64,000 bases of DNA from Plantago ovata (taxonomy: Eukaryota; Streptophyta; Magnoliopsida; Lamiales; Plantaginaceae), in assembly GCA_028274465.1 (NCBI GenBank), contig CM051456.1:67814753-67878752 (forward strand). Direction: 5' to 3'. Positions within the stretch are counted from its first letter, which is position 1. The number at the start of each line of letters is the position of its first letter. Shown here piece after piece: positions 10,370-22,267 of the stretch. Under the pieces are notes generated by a model. It had not been told where the DNA came from and did not search any database. It worked only from the letters and a program-made list of their open reading frames with translations. The position numbers and the translations under genes were made by a program.

Positions 10370-11017
10370 TTTTTAACCACCACAAATGCCCCACGCCTCA
10401 TGAATTCTAATCTCCAGAAACTTCCTCCACCAAATTTGAGCTTTCTATCTCCAAAAATTCATAAGCTTCCTCCGTCTATTTTCTTAATCTCACCGGATCT
10501 ATTCTTGAACTCACCGGATATATGCTTGAACTCTAATCTAGGCACTAATCCTCCATTATCTGCGTGATGTGTCATCAGGTACATATATTTTGACTTCTTT
10601 AACTTTTTTCCTTTCTTGTAGTTTATTTATTACTTTTCACAATACTAAATTCCAACTTCACTTCTTCATTAACAGTTTATGGATGATAAATACAACCCCA
10701 TGGGAGAGGAGTATGCCACGTTTTGGTTTTCAAAATGGAAGATTGAAGTATATTGACAAGACTGATGATTGAGGGCATTGGAAGCCAACTACAAAGATGA
10801 ATACAAATTCCCAGTAATCATCTTCTTGGTACATTGTATGAGAAAATCATCTCAAATAGTCCATTGTATGTAGTCTTGAGATCTGAAGTTTGCATGTATA
10901 AATGTAATAATAGGTGTTTATCCTTTTACCTTTCACATTATTGGAAGCTCTGGAACTTTTCAATTATTAATGAAATTATTGTTATTATTTTTTCAAAGAA
11001 AAGTTTTATATACAGTT
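10370..11017. other. unassigned sequence flanking the CACTA element
   Basis: AT-rich sequence with a few short open frames, none recognisable. A possible donor (ATCAG/GTACAT near 10578) and acceptor (TTAACAG near 10678) with a short frame starting ATGGATGATAAA could be remnants of a gene, but the frame stops after 25 codons. I see no supported feature. Confidence 0.3.
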
Positions 11018-11020
11018 ATC
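11018..11020. repeat. left target-site duplication ATC of the CACTA element
   Basis: ATC directly precedes the CACTAC terminus. The same three bases follow the other terminus at 28435-28437. CACTA elements make 3-bp duplications. Confidence 0.8.
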
Positions 11021-11050
11021 CACTACAAGAAAAAAGGCTTTCAGCAACAA
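11021..11050 (+). repeat. left terminal inverted repeat of the CACTA element
   Basis: CACTACAAGAAAAAAGG pairs with the right end CACTACAAAAAACAG; about 12 of the first 13 bases agree. Beyond that both ends continue with a CTTTCAGCAAC or CTTCACCAAC phrase. Confidence 0.85.
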
Positions 11051-11396
11051 TTTTTTTTGTTGGTGAAGGTCAATTTTTCGTTAGAGATGATTTTTTTCAA
11101 CGGAAATTTCTGTTGCCTATTTTGTGCCTGTTGGTGGCGTTACTAATATTCCAATGAAATCTACTTTTGTTGGTATTTCTTGCAACATGTTTTTGCGTTG
11201 GCGTGGTTGTTACTATTTCGTTGGTAACTCGTCACAGTTTTGTTAGTACTGGTCCAAGCCCTAACGAGCTATTGACATCTTCAACAACGAAAATAGTGGT
11301 AGGAAATTCGTTGCGAAATCACCCACGAATTATAGTAACGATATTTTTGTTGGAATAGGCTACGGAATTTGTGTTGGTGTTCCGTTACAAAAATAC

Positions 11397-11838
11397 AACG
11401 GATTTTAGCAACAAAACGTTTGTTGGAATATTACCCACGGAACTTAACAACAAAGATTTAGTTGGAAAATTCCCTACGAGAATTTTGTTGGTGTTTTCGT
11501 TACAAATTTGCAACGGATTTTAGCAACAAAACTTTTTGTTGGATTATTACCTACGAAACTTAACAACAAAGATTTTGTTAGAAATTCTCTACGAGAATTT
11601 TGTTGGTGTTTTCGTTACAAATTTACAACGGGTTTTAGCAACAAAACTTTTTGTTGGATTATTACCTACGGAACTTAACAACAAAGATTTTGTTAGAAAA
11701 TTTCCTATGAGAATTATGTTGGTGTATTTGTTACAATTTGGCAACGGATTTAGCAACGAAAGTTTTGTTGGAGTATTACCTACAGATCTTAGCTACACTG
11801 TTTCGTTGGAAAATTACCCACGTAAACTTTTATGGTGA
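11397..11838. repeat. subterminal tandem repeat of the CACTA element, period about 115 bp
   Basis: Units begin with caacggatttt or close variants at about 11397, 11511, 11626 and 11742. Each holds words such as AACAACAAAG, TACGAGAATTTTGTTGG and TTCGTTACAA. Subterminal repeats are where the TNPA protein of En/Spm binds, so these are the likely binding sites. Any long frame here only translates the repeat. Confidence 0.75.
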
Positions 11839-12188
11839 GTGGTTACAAATCAGTTGGAAGTTAGTCAAACTTACTGTTAGAATATACCGTTGAAAATTTG
11901 TTACCTTATTTTAATATCAAATACTTGACCGACAGAAATGGTACAACTAAACAGCTTCAAATTACTTTCTAATACAAATACGATAAAAATCATATGCTGA
12001 CAAAATTGGATAAAATAATTCCTTATTCCATATCACTAGCAAAAAATTCTGAAATATCCAAAACATGTAGATTAAAAATCCAACAAAACAAAAAGTCATA
12101 TGAAACTAGAATCCATTTAGCAAAAAAAAGTAAATAATTCAAAAAACAAAAAAAAAAAAAAAAACCAATAACAAGAGTATTCTTTCTC
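11839..12188. other. AT-rich sequence between subterminal repeats and the TNPA-like gene
   Basis: No gene is seen. A poly-A run lies near 12147-12165. The stretch is probably the 3' untranslated region of the minus-strand TNPA-like gene. Confidence 0.4.
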
Positions 12189-14185
12189 CTAATGTGCCTT
12201 CTTCTGCTTCTTATTTCCTTTCTTCTTCTTTTCTTTGTTGTTACTGGTACCTTTTGCATATTGTCGTGCATATACACGCCTCCTTTTCGGAATATTCATA
12301 TCCTGGTCACTCTCCTCATATGCACTTAAATCACCACCATCTTCAGATTCAGACGATGCATTTGCAATCTCTTCCACCACTCTCTTAATTATGTCCTCAA
12401 GGTTCTTCAGGCTCCCTCTAATCTCATTGAAAGACTCGGAATTTTTTTGTTGCGTTTCTTGAATGATATCCTCCAGCTCGATCATCTTTTTGTCAGACGC
12501 ATCCCTATCAAAATAGATTTCTGCATCCGTTGTTAGGTTGCCATTTTCATATCCGTGTCTTTGGTTGGACGTCCCTCCACATGACTCATTCCACACAGCT
12601 AGGTCAAAAGTTGGCCGTGTATCCATATCTGGAAACTTTTCCTCAATTGTTTTATCATACTTGGCCTACATAAAGTTCAAGAACAGTAAATTAATTCAAG
12701 GTATTCAACATATGCCATGGTTAGTGTATACATACATGACAGAGAAGGGAAGTTAATTAATTAAATTAACTGGATGTTAAAGAAATAAAATGATAGAGCA
12801 TGCACTAGACTGAGATAGATTGCAGAAAACAAGTATATTGTTGGTGTTCTGTTTTTTTTTAAACACTGGCATCTCCTTCGTAGTACATTGATGAGCTTTG
12901 TAATTTCATTTATTCTCACAAAACTGGTAGCATATATATGAAAACCAAAGACTTCTTTTTTTTTTTAATTTTATTTATGCATGTAACAACAACTACATCA
13001 TCACACAGAACTAAACACACAAAGTTGTAAAATGGCATAATGCAATCTGTGTATTATTTGATATATTGCATAGAAATTCTCACCCTAACTTCTTTTGCCT
13101 TCGTACACACGAAGTCTCCTTTCCCATGATCAGTCTTATGTGTCCGGTCAAAGACCTCAACTTCACTTGGCTCCCGTTCGAGTTCTACCCTCTGCATAAA
13201 ATACGTTTATGCTTATATTTGTATACTAAGAGTTATAAACAATAATGTAGTAGATAATAAAAAATAAATAAATTAAAGATATGTTTATAAGCTACCATTT
13301 TCTGCTTGTATGCACACATTGGGATCGAGCCACCAGTGTAGGTTGCTTCAGCAGTTTCTTTGCCCCCCCCCCTTCTGTTACTCTTTGCTTTTTCAGATTT
13401 TCCAGTCCATTCCTTTGTGTTCCACACTTCATCGATGAGACAAACCCAATATTTGCTCTTGATCCATTCAGGCTTATATTTCTTCCATGCGATTTTATTT
13501 GTTCCATATAGATCTGTTGCCCTTCCTCTTTCGTCAGCCAATAAGCCTCGTAAGCGATCGGAAGATACCTTCTTCCACGCATTATATATTGAAGTATTCC
13601 GCCAGGCTGACCATTTCCAATGCATCTACAAGCACATGTAAAATATATCATATTAACATGAGAACCAATTAATTAAATGTGGAATTGTAAAAGAAAGGCT
13701 GGAATAAAAATAAGCACTTACACAGAATTGTTTCCAGAATAGATCCTTAATGTCCTTCGGGATATGTCTCCAAGAAGGCCAAAATCCATTTTAGTTTGAT
13801 CTCATTATCATTGTTATGTCTGAAGTCACTTTTGTATTGGAGAACATTTATTTCACATGGAAACATTATGTTAATTTGAAGCAGAAACCTTAGATGTAAT
13901 ATAAACTAAACAAAGCAATAAAATAGGAGGTGTAAATAATTACTGTTTTCCATGAGCAGTTATTGTTGGCCTATCATCTTCATTTTCAGGAACATCGGCA
14001 CCCTTGTTGGGTCCTCGTGTCCTAACAGGTGGTTGTTCGTCTTCATCTTCTGGTGAATTGTCAGAACTTGAATGTCCAGAGATATCATCAGTTGCATCAA
14101 AATCAGAACCATCACTTTCATTTGACTCCTCTAGCTGGTTAATTTTCCAGCGATTCCCATTGGAAGTTCTCTTGTTTCTTGCCAT
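12189..14185 (-). CDS. TNPA-like CACTA protein (plant transposase Ptta/En/Spm family), spliced
   Basis: Proteins of this family bind subterminal repeats of CACTA elements and assist excision. I see exons at about 14185-13945 (acidic N-terminus), 13867-13727 (contains FWPSWRHIPKDIKDLFWKQF), 13625-13297, 13192-13085 and 12665-12189. The third has the family signature: W..Y, SEKAKSNRR, then TYTGGSIPMCAYKQKM. The fourth has the EPSEVEVFDRTHKTDHGKG stretch usual for the family. The last holds a coiled coil and ends in a basic tail (RRRVYARQYAKG to KKKKGNKKQKKAH). Junctions show GT and AG. The second exon may need a one-base shift, so its limits are uncertain. The gene runs opposite to TNP2. Confidence 0.75.
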
Positions 14186-14656
14186 CCTGTGATGAGTGAT
14201 TGATAATTAATTAGATATGTGAAATACCAAGTACTAAACTAAGTCAACAAAAATGTACCTGAACACACATTTAAACAAACATTGAAGACACGGTTATATA
14301 GACCAATGTTATAAAGATTTCAACTACATATTCACCGATGTCATTTCAGTAGTAAAATAAACATACATGAGACTGTTTCTTGGACAGCAGTGAGAGTAAA
14401 AGAAATACATATAAAAATTAGGAACCATGATAAAAATATAACATCATTTGAGCCATCTGATTCATACAAAGTGGATATCAATACCTAATTGATATATTTG
14501 TGAAAATAAAAAGGTAGAATATAAATATTCATTATGTTGTAGAACCTAAAATGATTCTTGACCCTATAAAGTTGAAAATCAGATAGACACGCAAAGATGC
14601 AAACATTAATTTCTACAGTACAGTCATTCATCCAAGCATTTAGTCTAAGAATCGAT

Positions 14657-14668
14657 CCAACACTAATT
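14657..14668. repeat. left target-site duplication of a LINE insertion
   Basis: CCAACACTAATT occurs here and again at 15087-15098, exactly flanking the LINE fragment with its T-rich (poly-A) end on the left. Confidence 0.85.
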
Positions 14669-15086
14669 TTTATTTTTTTGAAACAGCTAAAAATTTTATT
14701 AAAGAAGAAACGGCATAAGAAATGCCCAGGAATTACAACGAAAAAACGACAAAATAAAAAAGGTACAAAGCTAGCACAAGAGTACAGGGTCCAACCAACT
14801 ACAACTAAACAGAAAAGCAGGAGGGAGTCACATGCTGCGAAAAGAGCACCATTGGCATCGACAATTCTTAGTATGCCAAAACTAACAACTCGCCACCGGT
14901 AACACGAATAGCAAAAATCAGAAGCCTACCAAGTAAAATCAATACAAAAGTTTCCACAACACAGAGTTCCCAGAACTTAAACCGGCACCGCAACTTGAAA
15001 CAGAACAAATCAAGTGAAACAAGAAAGTGAGGCAAGTAAATTAAATCCTTGCCAAACCGCTAGCAGCAAACAGCACAAGACAAGTA
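14669..15086 (-). mobile_element. 5'-truncated LINE inserted in the CACTA element
   Basis: The left edge is T-rich and the adjoining sequence, read on the minus strand, is the usual plant LINE 3' end (TTAATAAAATTTTTAGCTG then A-rich). The 418-bp insertion has a perfect 12-bp target duplication. No coding domain remains. It lies upstream of the TNPA-like start codon and is a clean example of target-primed insertion after the CACTA element existed. Confidence 0.8.
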
Positions 15087-15396
15087 CCAACACTAATTAA
15101 TCTTGCTAGAAGAGATCGATATGTACCTGTTGATGTAGACGAGCCGTTCAAGAGAACTATGGATCGGAAGAATGGCGCAAGATAGATGAAAAGTGTGGAG
15201 ATGTATATGTTTGGGGATATATGTTTGTTGAACTATCGCCGATAATCGTGCGTGGATATGTCCAGGTTGCCGCTTTCTCTTAACCTCGGCAACACTCACG
15301 GTTGAATCAAGTAGAATGAGCCCACTGGTTTAATTCTAGTAGGAATGAGCCCATTAGCCCTTTATTTTTCTTTTCTCTTTGAGACATTAATATTTA
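15087..15396. other. CACTA interior, no gene seen
   Basis: Contains the right copy of the LINE target duplication and moderately GC-rich sequence at 15110-15300, possibly promoter or 5' untranslated sequence for the minus-strand TNPA-like gene. No frame is convincing. Confidence 0.3.
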
Positions 15397-15659
15397 CTTC
15401 TTCCGTCCCATAACAAATCAAATGTTATACTTCATATTTTGTTGACTTTTCGTCAATTTCACCTCGTATTAATTCTAAATTATACAATAAAAATAATTAA
15501 AAATTTTATATCATGAAAATATAAACATTCTAGTTTTATAATATTTTATTTTTAATTATTTTTATCATATGATTTGAGAATAATTTAAGGTCAAACAGAC
15601 CCTAACAAAGTCAATAAAAATAAAAATGAAGTGTAACATTTGTTATGGGACGGAGGAAG
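15397..15659. mobile_element. Stowaway-type (Tc1/mariner) MITE, 263 bp
   Basis: The ends CTTCTTCCGTCCCATAAC and, on the other strand, CTTCCTCCGTCCCATAAC form terminal inverted repeats, flanked by TA on both sides (15395-15396 and 15660-15661). The ends and the TA target fit Stowaway. It has no coding capacity. Confidence 0.88.
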
Positions 15660-15869
15660 TAATTAATTACCTTTGGATTAAATATAACTCTACTTAGAAT
15701 ATCCTGCTTAAATAATTTGACTAGACGTTTGTTGACTGGGGGCTTTATTGATTGAATATCAACTCTACTACTCTAGAGTAGAATTTTGAAAAAAATAATG
15801 AAAACTTCAAAAGTTATATATATGTTTGTATACATAATCAATATTTATTTATATTTATAATAGGATATA

Positions 15870-16691
15870 TTCCTTACGTCTCATAACACTTGCACCACTT
15901 TGTCATTTTAGATGTCCGTTAGAATTACATCATTTTATTTCTTTGTCACATCTGGACATATTAATAATAATTTTATAATCCATCAATGTACGTCGTAGAC
16001 TACAGATTCACACTAGTGTTGAAGACACTCTAAGAAAACATAATATAGAAACTTCTAAATACCCTTTGCCTAATTATTTAGGCTTCATTTTTAAGTTTGT
16101 ATAGAATATAGGATGGACATTTGAGCTAGTTAGATTTTTCAGGATCATAGCATAGCTAGAGTCATTTGAATTTCGTGCCGTTTTGGTTGCTCTATTAGCT
16201 TTACTGGCTATTTGGACCCTCTTTTGTACTCGAGACTTAGTGATACATCTTGTATCATTATTGGGGTATACCCCTCTTATTCGTGTACGTACTTTTTGGA
16301 TTAATGAAATTTTTGGCTGTTTAAAAAAATAAATATAATAAATTACTTCTAGGTCCAAAAACACATGAAACACTTTGTTTTGTTGACGTATTAAAATGTC
16401 AGGTTGACCTCATATAATCCCAAATAATACAAGAAAAATATGATTAAATATTTTATATTATGATAATGTAAACATTCTAGTTTGATAATATAATATTTTT
16501 AATTATTTATATCATATGTTTTGAAAATAATTGAATGTCAAATTGATAGTCCAAAAAGTCAAATTGATACTCCATTTAATTTCATAATATAATTTTATTA
16601 TATTTTTATCAAATGTAAATTAGAAGTTATACGTGGTAAAAAATTGCGATAAATAGTCCTCTAAAGAACTTTTGTAATGAAACGGAGTAAG
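15870..16691. mobile_element. second, interrupted Stowaway-like MITE (possible)
   Basis: The left end (TTCCTTACGTCTCATAAC) and right end (GTAATGAAACGGAGTAAG) resemble degenerate Stowaway termini, each next to TA. The inner part at 16430-16560 matches the MITE at 15397 in order and wording (TAAACATTCTAGTTT, TATCATATG). A LINE tail occupies the middle. The left inner part does not match, so the full extent is uncertain. Confidence 0.35.
16050..16340 (+). mobile_element. LINE 3' tail fragment
   Basis: The plus strand ends with the standard plant LINE tail: ggattaatgaaatttttgg, a short stretch, then A-rich sequence at about 16321. No reverse transcriptase domain remains. ACTTCTA occurs on both sides (about 16049 and 16346), a possible but weak target duplication. 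Confidence 0.5.
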
Positions 16692-18035
16692 TATAACATT
16701 ATAACTTTAACGGAATACGACTAGTAAATCGCCTGATAAGGCGCTTGATTGCCAAGATTATGTATTTGCCTAGGCGTTAGTTGTATGGGTACTAAATAAA
16801 TAAAGGTACTTTCATTTATCTTGTTTGATAATAAAGAATAATCAACTATACAAAAAAAAAAAAAACTAAAATAAATACTAACCTTATCAAGAAAGAAGAA
16901 GAAGAGACAAAAAACCAAACCAGTGGATAGGAATTACGCATCTGCTCCATTATCTTCACCAAGTCTTGAGCACTCGACTCCCTAGTCTCCCGCACTGCTC
17001 CAGTCAGTCTGCTACTCCAGCAGCAACTCTAGTTGCTCCGGACCCCTCCCCTCCTTCGTAACTCCCGAAACTTCTTTGTAGCAGCCCATGGAGCTACCTT
17101 CTTTTAGTCGTACTTGGGGGTCGGAATAGCTTCCCTTCTAGCGCTCGCGGTGAAAAAGAGTCATTTTCAGCTTATGGCTTGCTGGCCGTGCAAGGACATC
17201 GTGTACTCCGTTCCATTCGCATCCCGTGGCACCCAACTGAGCGACGTAGTACATGGCAGCCGGAGAATAGCTCGGCTCTTAGAAATCAATATTTATGAGG
17301 TTAGTTTCAATTTTTTCTTCCCCCTTCATCATTTTCACACACTATTCATCATCGATTTCGACTTGTTAATTGGGGGATACATCGTTCCCAGTCCAGATTC
17401 AGTCCTTCCAATGGAGCTTGTAGAAGCAAGGAACACCTAGAGCTTGTAGCATCAGGGGACTGTTAATTGAAGGAGTAGTCATAGGAAATGCTTCAGCTTG
17501 TGATTCAGGTATGTTTTAAGGACCCAGGCCCAGTGTAGTTAACTACTTTTAGCAGCTGAATAGTCCATGTGAAAAGGTTTATAAGCTTTATGAACTGAAA
17601 AAAAATACCATTAGCACTTTCTGTGTTGATGACAGAGAAGTATTTATTGGTTATGAATCTCCTTAAAATCATCTGATAGTATAGTGTGCAAATCGTTTAA
17701 GTGTCAGTTTCCTCATCATCTAGTACATCATGTAATCTGATCTGAGATTAGATGTTCGATACTCACAACAGAAAAAGAGTACAGCAGCATGTATAGTTCA
17801 AACTTGATGGACAAAGTCCCGTTTAGCATAACGAGTAATATTATACCTAAAGTATTGGCTTCTGCATTCCCAAGTCAAGTAATGAAATAAAATCACATCA
17901 TTAAAAGCATCAAGAAGTAGACAATAAAAAAAATGCGAAAGGTAGGATGCATCAAAGTCACCCAATCTAAAATAACAATCTGGAACTACCGAAGTCAAGT
18001 GACTTCTTTTTCAACAAAATGCCTGCAAATGAACT
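16692..18035. other. CACTA interior with a GC-richer stretch (16930-17500), unassigned
   Basis: Composition changes at 16930-17300 to C-rich, gene-like sequence with a 108-codon frame (17114-17440) and a possible donor (GAG/GTTAGT at about 17300). I do not recognise the protein. The stretch may be a captured host gene fragment or a 5' region of an internal gene. From 17500 to 18035 nothing is seen apart from ordinary AT-rich sequence. Confidence 0.3.
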
Positions 18036-18505
18036 CTACTGGAGACTCCTTTGGAACGCCTTTAACTCACGCTCACGCCTATCAACAATCTGTTTCTTCA
18101 CAGATGCATACTCTTTTTTTATAGCTACGTCATTTGGCTCCAACTCCAAAGCTTTCCTGTTGATGTATATCATAGCTTTCAACTTCCTCGAACCTTTCAT
18201 CTTATCCTGATCGATGTCTTCCTTCTCCAAGAAGATATCTATGTAGTCCATGGCCTTTTTGTACTTCTACAAGGCCATGATGTAGTCTTGCTTCTTAAAG
18301 AAACCATTCCCATATGCCTTAATTGTTTCAGCCGCAATGATCCACCAAGAGAATTCCCTAGAATTCTTGTCGAGACCAGTTGAGCAGTCAAGATACATAT
18401 CACCATCCTTGAATTTATTAGAAGACCCCTCATCCGCACCCTTTGCTATCTCACCACAATACAAGGCAACATCATCAACCATCGGACTATCATTCTTGGT
18501 CTTAG
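18036..18505 (-). pseudogene. CYP40: captured cyclophilin-40 fragment (end of PPIase domain plus TPR region), fused to hAT frame
   Basis: The frame reads VDDVALYCGEIAKGADEG, then KFKDGDMYLDC, FSWWIIAAETIKAYGN, FFKKQDYIMAL, a TAG stop (18267-18269), KYKKAMDYIDIFLEKEDID, and finally ALELEPNDVAIKKEYASV. This follows plant cyclophilin 40 (the SQUINT family, an Hsp90 co-chaperone with a peptidyl-prolyl isomerase domain and a TPR domain) from the last strand of the isomerase domain to near the C-terminus. The middle of the TPR domain, about 50 residues, is missing. It is joined without a stop to the C-terminus of the hAT transposase. One nonsense codon breaks it. Assignment comes from remembered family features, not a search. 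Confidence 0.75.
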
Positions 18506-20973
18506 CCCCATGTCCGAAAAGGTATGCACCAACTAAGACATCTCCATTTTGTTTGTTAAATCCGAATAAACCATCGTCATCTATTTCATATGCATCAGTG
18601 TCATCTACATCCAAATACTCGGAGTCATCATGGTCTAGAAAATCCATTTTATGTGACATGTCACCAACAGGGTCGGGTGCTTGTGTCATGTCATCATCTA
18701 AAGGAATAGAAACTGGAGGCCGGGTCATATCAAAATCACCAGAAAGAGCCACGTTTAGTTCAGATAGTTCAGAATTTGTAAAAATCTCTTCATGAACATG
18801 TCTCTCTTCGGGATCAAATCCAGTCAGCCACTCATTCTCACTTTCGACAATAGCAAATGCAATTGGATCATATGTATCCGGCTTTTTCTGACGTAGTAGG
18901 AATCGCTCACGAAGGCGTTGGTTGAACTTTACAAACATCAAATCACGCAATCTTCTTTCCTCATACCTATTGTGCTTAGATGGATGGATCTGAAATGACA
19001 AATACGAATCAGCATCTTTAATATGATATTAGCAATATCTAAAACATAGAAAATAGTGTGGAATATAAGAGGTATGTTATCTTTAATGATATGTAAATCA
19101 TAGAAATTGAAAGGCTTTCTATCATGTCACCTTTGTTATCATTCCCAAGTGTCCCTCGTACACAGATGATGAACATGATAGATCAAGAATTCGCATAGCC
19201 GCAGCTTGTAGCTCCTTCGTTTTATTTCCGTATGTATCCCACCAATGATCTACAAGTAAGATGTATTAACAATACTTTCAGAATATTAACTATAACAATT
19301 AATCTGACAAAGATATATATACATGGAGTGTAACACTATTTAACTCACGTGGCAACTTCACTGGTATGAGTTGTATTGCTATTTCACTTCCAAAAAGTCC
19401 TTTACAATTCTTGTAATATTCGACTTGACTAATTATTTGACTATCAACTGCATCATCACCAACCATCTTCTTAACACAGGTCATGAATGCATCCTCAAAT
19501 ACTCCACAACCATTTTTGAATTTGGCTTTCTCATGGTAATAAAACCTCGGATTAAGAAAGAAACCAGCAAGATACAATGGATGGTTTTGTATAGACCCAA
19601 TTTTTTTGTCCACGTCTTGAAGCACTTCCTTGTACATGCTCATCATTGCGTTCTGTATTTTTTCTCTTGCAGACTCCAATGCACCATAGATAAATCCCAT
19701 GGCAGGTTTTTCATCATTATACTAAACGTAGAACTTTGATCAAGGGGTGTGCAACATTCAGAAGATCTTCAACTCGCACCCACCAATCTTCAGACAGAAC
19801 AGATTCAGAAATATTCTTTCCCACTGCGCATCTCGGTAAAGTCATTTGTATCCACTCCTCGGAACTAATAAAATCTATTAGGAATTGTCTGTGATGGTAA
19901 AGACTCTCTAAATTCAAGAAGTGTGTGATATATCTAGTAGCACCAGCTCTGACTAGCTCCTTTCCTCTTATTTTTTTGGTCACAATTCTATGAAGAAACT
20001 TGTGATGGTGGATGAAGGATGTCATCATCATAGCATTTTTAATAACATACTTAGCAAATGGGTTATTGAAAAGATTTTCCAACAACTTATGAATGCAAGA
20101 TGCAGGGCATGTATTGAAATATATCCTTTGCTCAGCAACATTGATACGCATAGCACTCTCAAGGTAATTAGTGTTAGCAATGACAACTTGAGCTACATTA
20201 TCTTGCCCTACCTCAAGAAAAATACTATCAAGCTCTTGGAGCATAGATAACCTATAATCTATGCTTTCAGATAAATTATGGGACCTTACAAAAAATGTAC
20301 CTTCAGGGCAGCTTGCGAAGAAGTATATCATATCATGTTGACATTCCTGCATAATGATGGTGCAACCATATTTCTCTCATGCTTCTCTATACAAGCTTTG
20401 TAACTCCCTTGTCTTATGTACTTCCCATACAAGAAGTTGACCACGAACCTCGTGATATCCGGGGGCCTCCATTCCTGGTCCAAAATGGCCAATAGCATCA
20501 ACAGCTACTTCAAAACTTTTCAACGCAATTGAATCAAGAGGGATGCCAGCTTGATACATCCATTTAGCTATTTTTTGTATCGCATCGTTGCGTTGTTGTT
20601 GTCTTGGAGTTGAACTGTTTTGCAACTCAAACTTAGGTGTAGATTTCATGCACACGCCCTTGGATATAACCTGCTCCTCTATAGTACCACAAGGCGCATA
20701 CTCAGCTGTAAAATTGTCATTGCCTTCTAACTTGATTCTCTTACCACGGTTCATATATTCTGATATCTCCAAACGAATAGCAGGTGTAACTCCTGTGCAT
20801 ACTCTTGCATTTTTCAATCCACCAACTAGGTGCTGCTTGAGTCTATAAATTCTGCCTTTGTAAATAGTATTACACAAAGTGCACTGGACGCTATTTTTAT
20901 CATTGGTATCAGGCCAAAAGGCATATTTCCAACCAGGATCATTTGATCTTGCTCGAGGTTTGTCCACATTCAT
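18506..20973 (-). pseudogene. hAT transposase (BED zinc finger, DUF659, C-terminal dimerisation), broken
   Basis: Exon 1 (from 20973) has a BED-type zinc finger (VQCTLCNTIYKGRIYRLKQH) and a DUF659-like region (AIGHFGPGMEAPGYHEVRGQ). The next part continues through EKYGCTII, a SCPEGTFFVRS stretch and GATRYITHFLNLESL. Then follow PLYLAGFFLNPRFYYHEKAK, an exon near 19245-19130 with HWWDTYGNKTKELQ and CSSSVYEGH, and the dimerisation tail RRLRDLMFVKFNQRLRER (19001-18910). The usual catalytic sites are degraded: an in-frame TGA at 20377-20379, where the family normally has Trp, and a frameshift near 19720. The last exon runs on into CYP40-derived sequence. I could not find its terminal inverted repeats or 8-bp target duplication. 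Confidence 0.8.
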
Positions 20974-22013
20974 GATAGATATTAGTGATGGATACAGTAT
21001 GCCCTGCCAGTGAAGAAAGAGAGATGCTTAAAAAAAAAAAATGATAAATTCACATGTAGTAACATGATTGAATTAAGAGTATCACATGTTAAATTAGATG
21101 ATGAGGAGATTTCTTCAATGAAACTTACAATCTCTATTTCTCAAACTTATGTACAAAGAGCTTTCGAGTAGACCACAAAACCACAAAACCGGCTCCTTAG
21201 CCTTCATGCAGTTTCTTCCTATTGTTCTATTGTCTCCACTTTTGTTTGTTTTTTCTATTTACTCCTCTGTACTTCATTACTCTCTATTCCTATTAAAAGG
21301 ATAATCATTTTATGAGCTTCTACGGTCTCAGTAGTGAACAGTCAGTGATGCCTTATTTGATGAAATGTTCTAAATGCTCAAAGTGTTCTCAATTATAGCC
21401 ACACTTGTCAAAGTATTAGTAGAAAGTTAAATCTAGCTTGATTTGTGATGTAGAGGTAAATTTAAGAAAAATATTCCATGTGTTACAACTTACAAACAAG
21501 TGCGTGCAAAATGGCCTAAATACTTTTGCCACCAATTTAGGTTTTGATTAAAAACATAAAATAAAGAAAAACTTTTAAACCTGAAAAACAAAAGCAGAAG
21601 CCAAGAAACGACCCCAAGAATGTAGAAATTATATGCTATGTTTATCAGCATCTTAGCTTAAAATTTCCTACTACTAGTTTATATTTACGTTTTTAAGTGA
21701 TGCGATCAGATTAACTTTTAGGTGGTTGTATTCCAATCAAATTTTGCACAACTATTAGTTTGAAGTTTCGGAACTGGGAAGCAAAAGATTTCAAATTGTC
21801 ATGTCTTAAGTACAAAAACAAAACAAATCTGATCTTACTTACCAACAAAGATGTGCTCTCTTCTTTCTCACGTTGAATCTGCTTCTATGAGAAGGTAGGG
21901 ATGGGGTCTCGGCGAAAGAAATAGTGAGGGGCTATCCGACGTCTTAACCGGACTTCTGGAGCTCAGTGGATTCTTTAAGCAGTAGCTCTTACTTACCAAC
22001 AAATATGTGCTCT
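20974..22013. other. sequence upstream of the hAT gene, no gene seen
   Basis: AT-rich sequence without convincing frames. A phrase of about 40 bases beginning cttacttaccaacaaa occurs near 21835 and again near 21988, just before the tandem duplication. One of these may mark the right edge of the hAT insertion. Confidence 0.3.
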
Positions 22014-22267
22014 GTTCTTTCTCACGTGTTTTTCAAGAGGTAGAGTTTTGCTGTTTATCTATTTTCCTGGCGCAAGGAGTCTGATATTTACTCTAATCTT
22101 ACTGTCTCGAAAATAATTTGCTTTCTTACTAATTTTAAAAGTTCTTTCTCACGTGTTTGTCAAGAGGTAGAGTTATGGTGTTTATCTATTTTCCTGGCGC
22201 AAGGAATCTGATATTTACTCTAATCTTACTGTCTGGAAAATAATTTGTATCCTTACTACTTTTAAAA
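22014..22267. repeat. 127-bp tandem duplication
   Basis: The sequence from gttctttctcacgtgttt at 22014 is repeated from 22141 with few changes, over 127 bases each. It lies in the TNP2 promoter side of the CACTA element. Confidence 0.85.
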
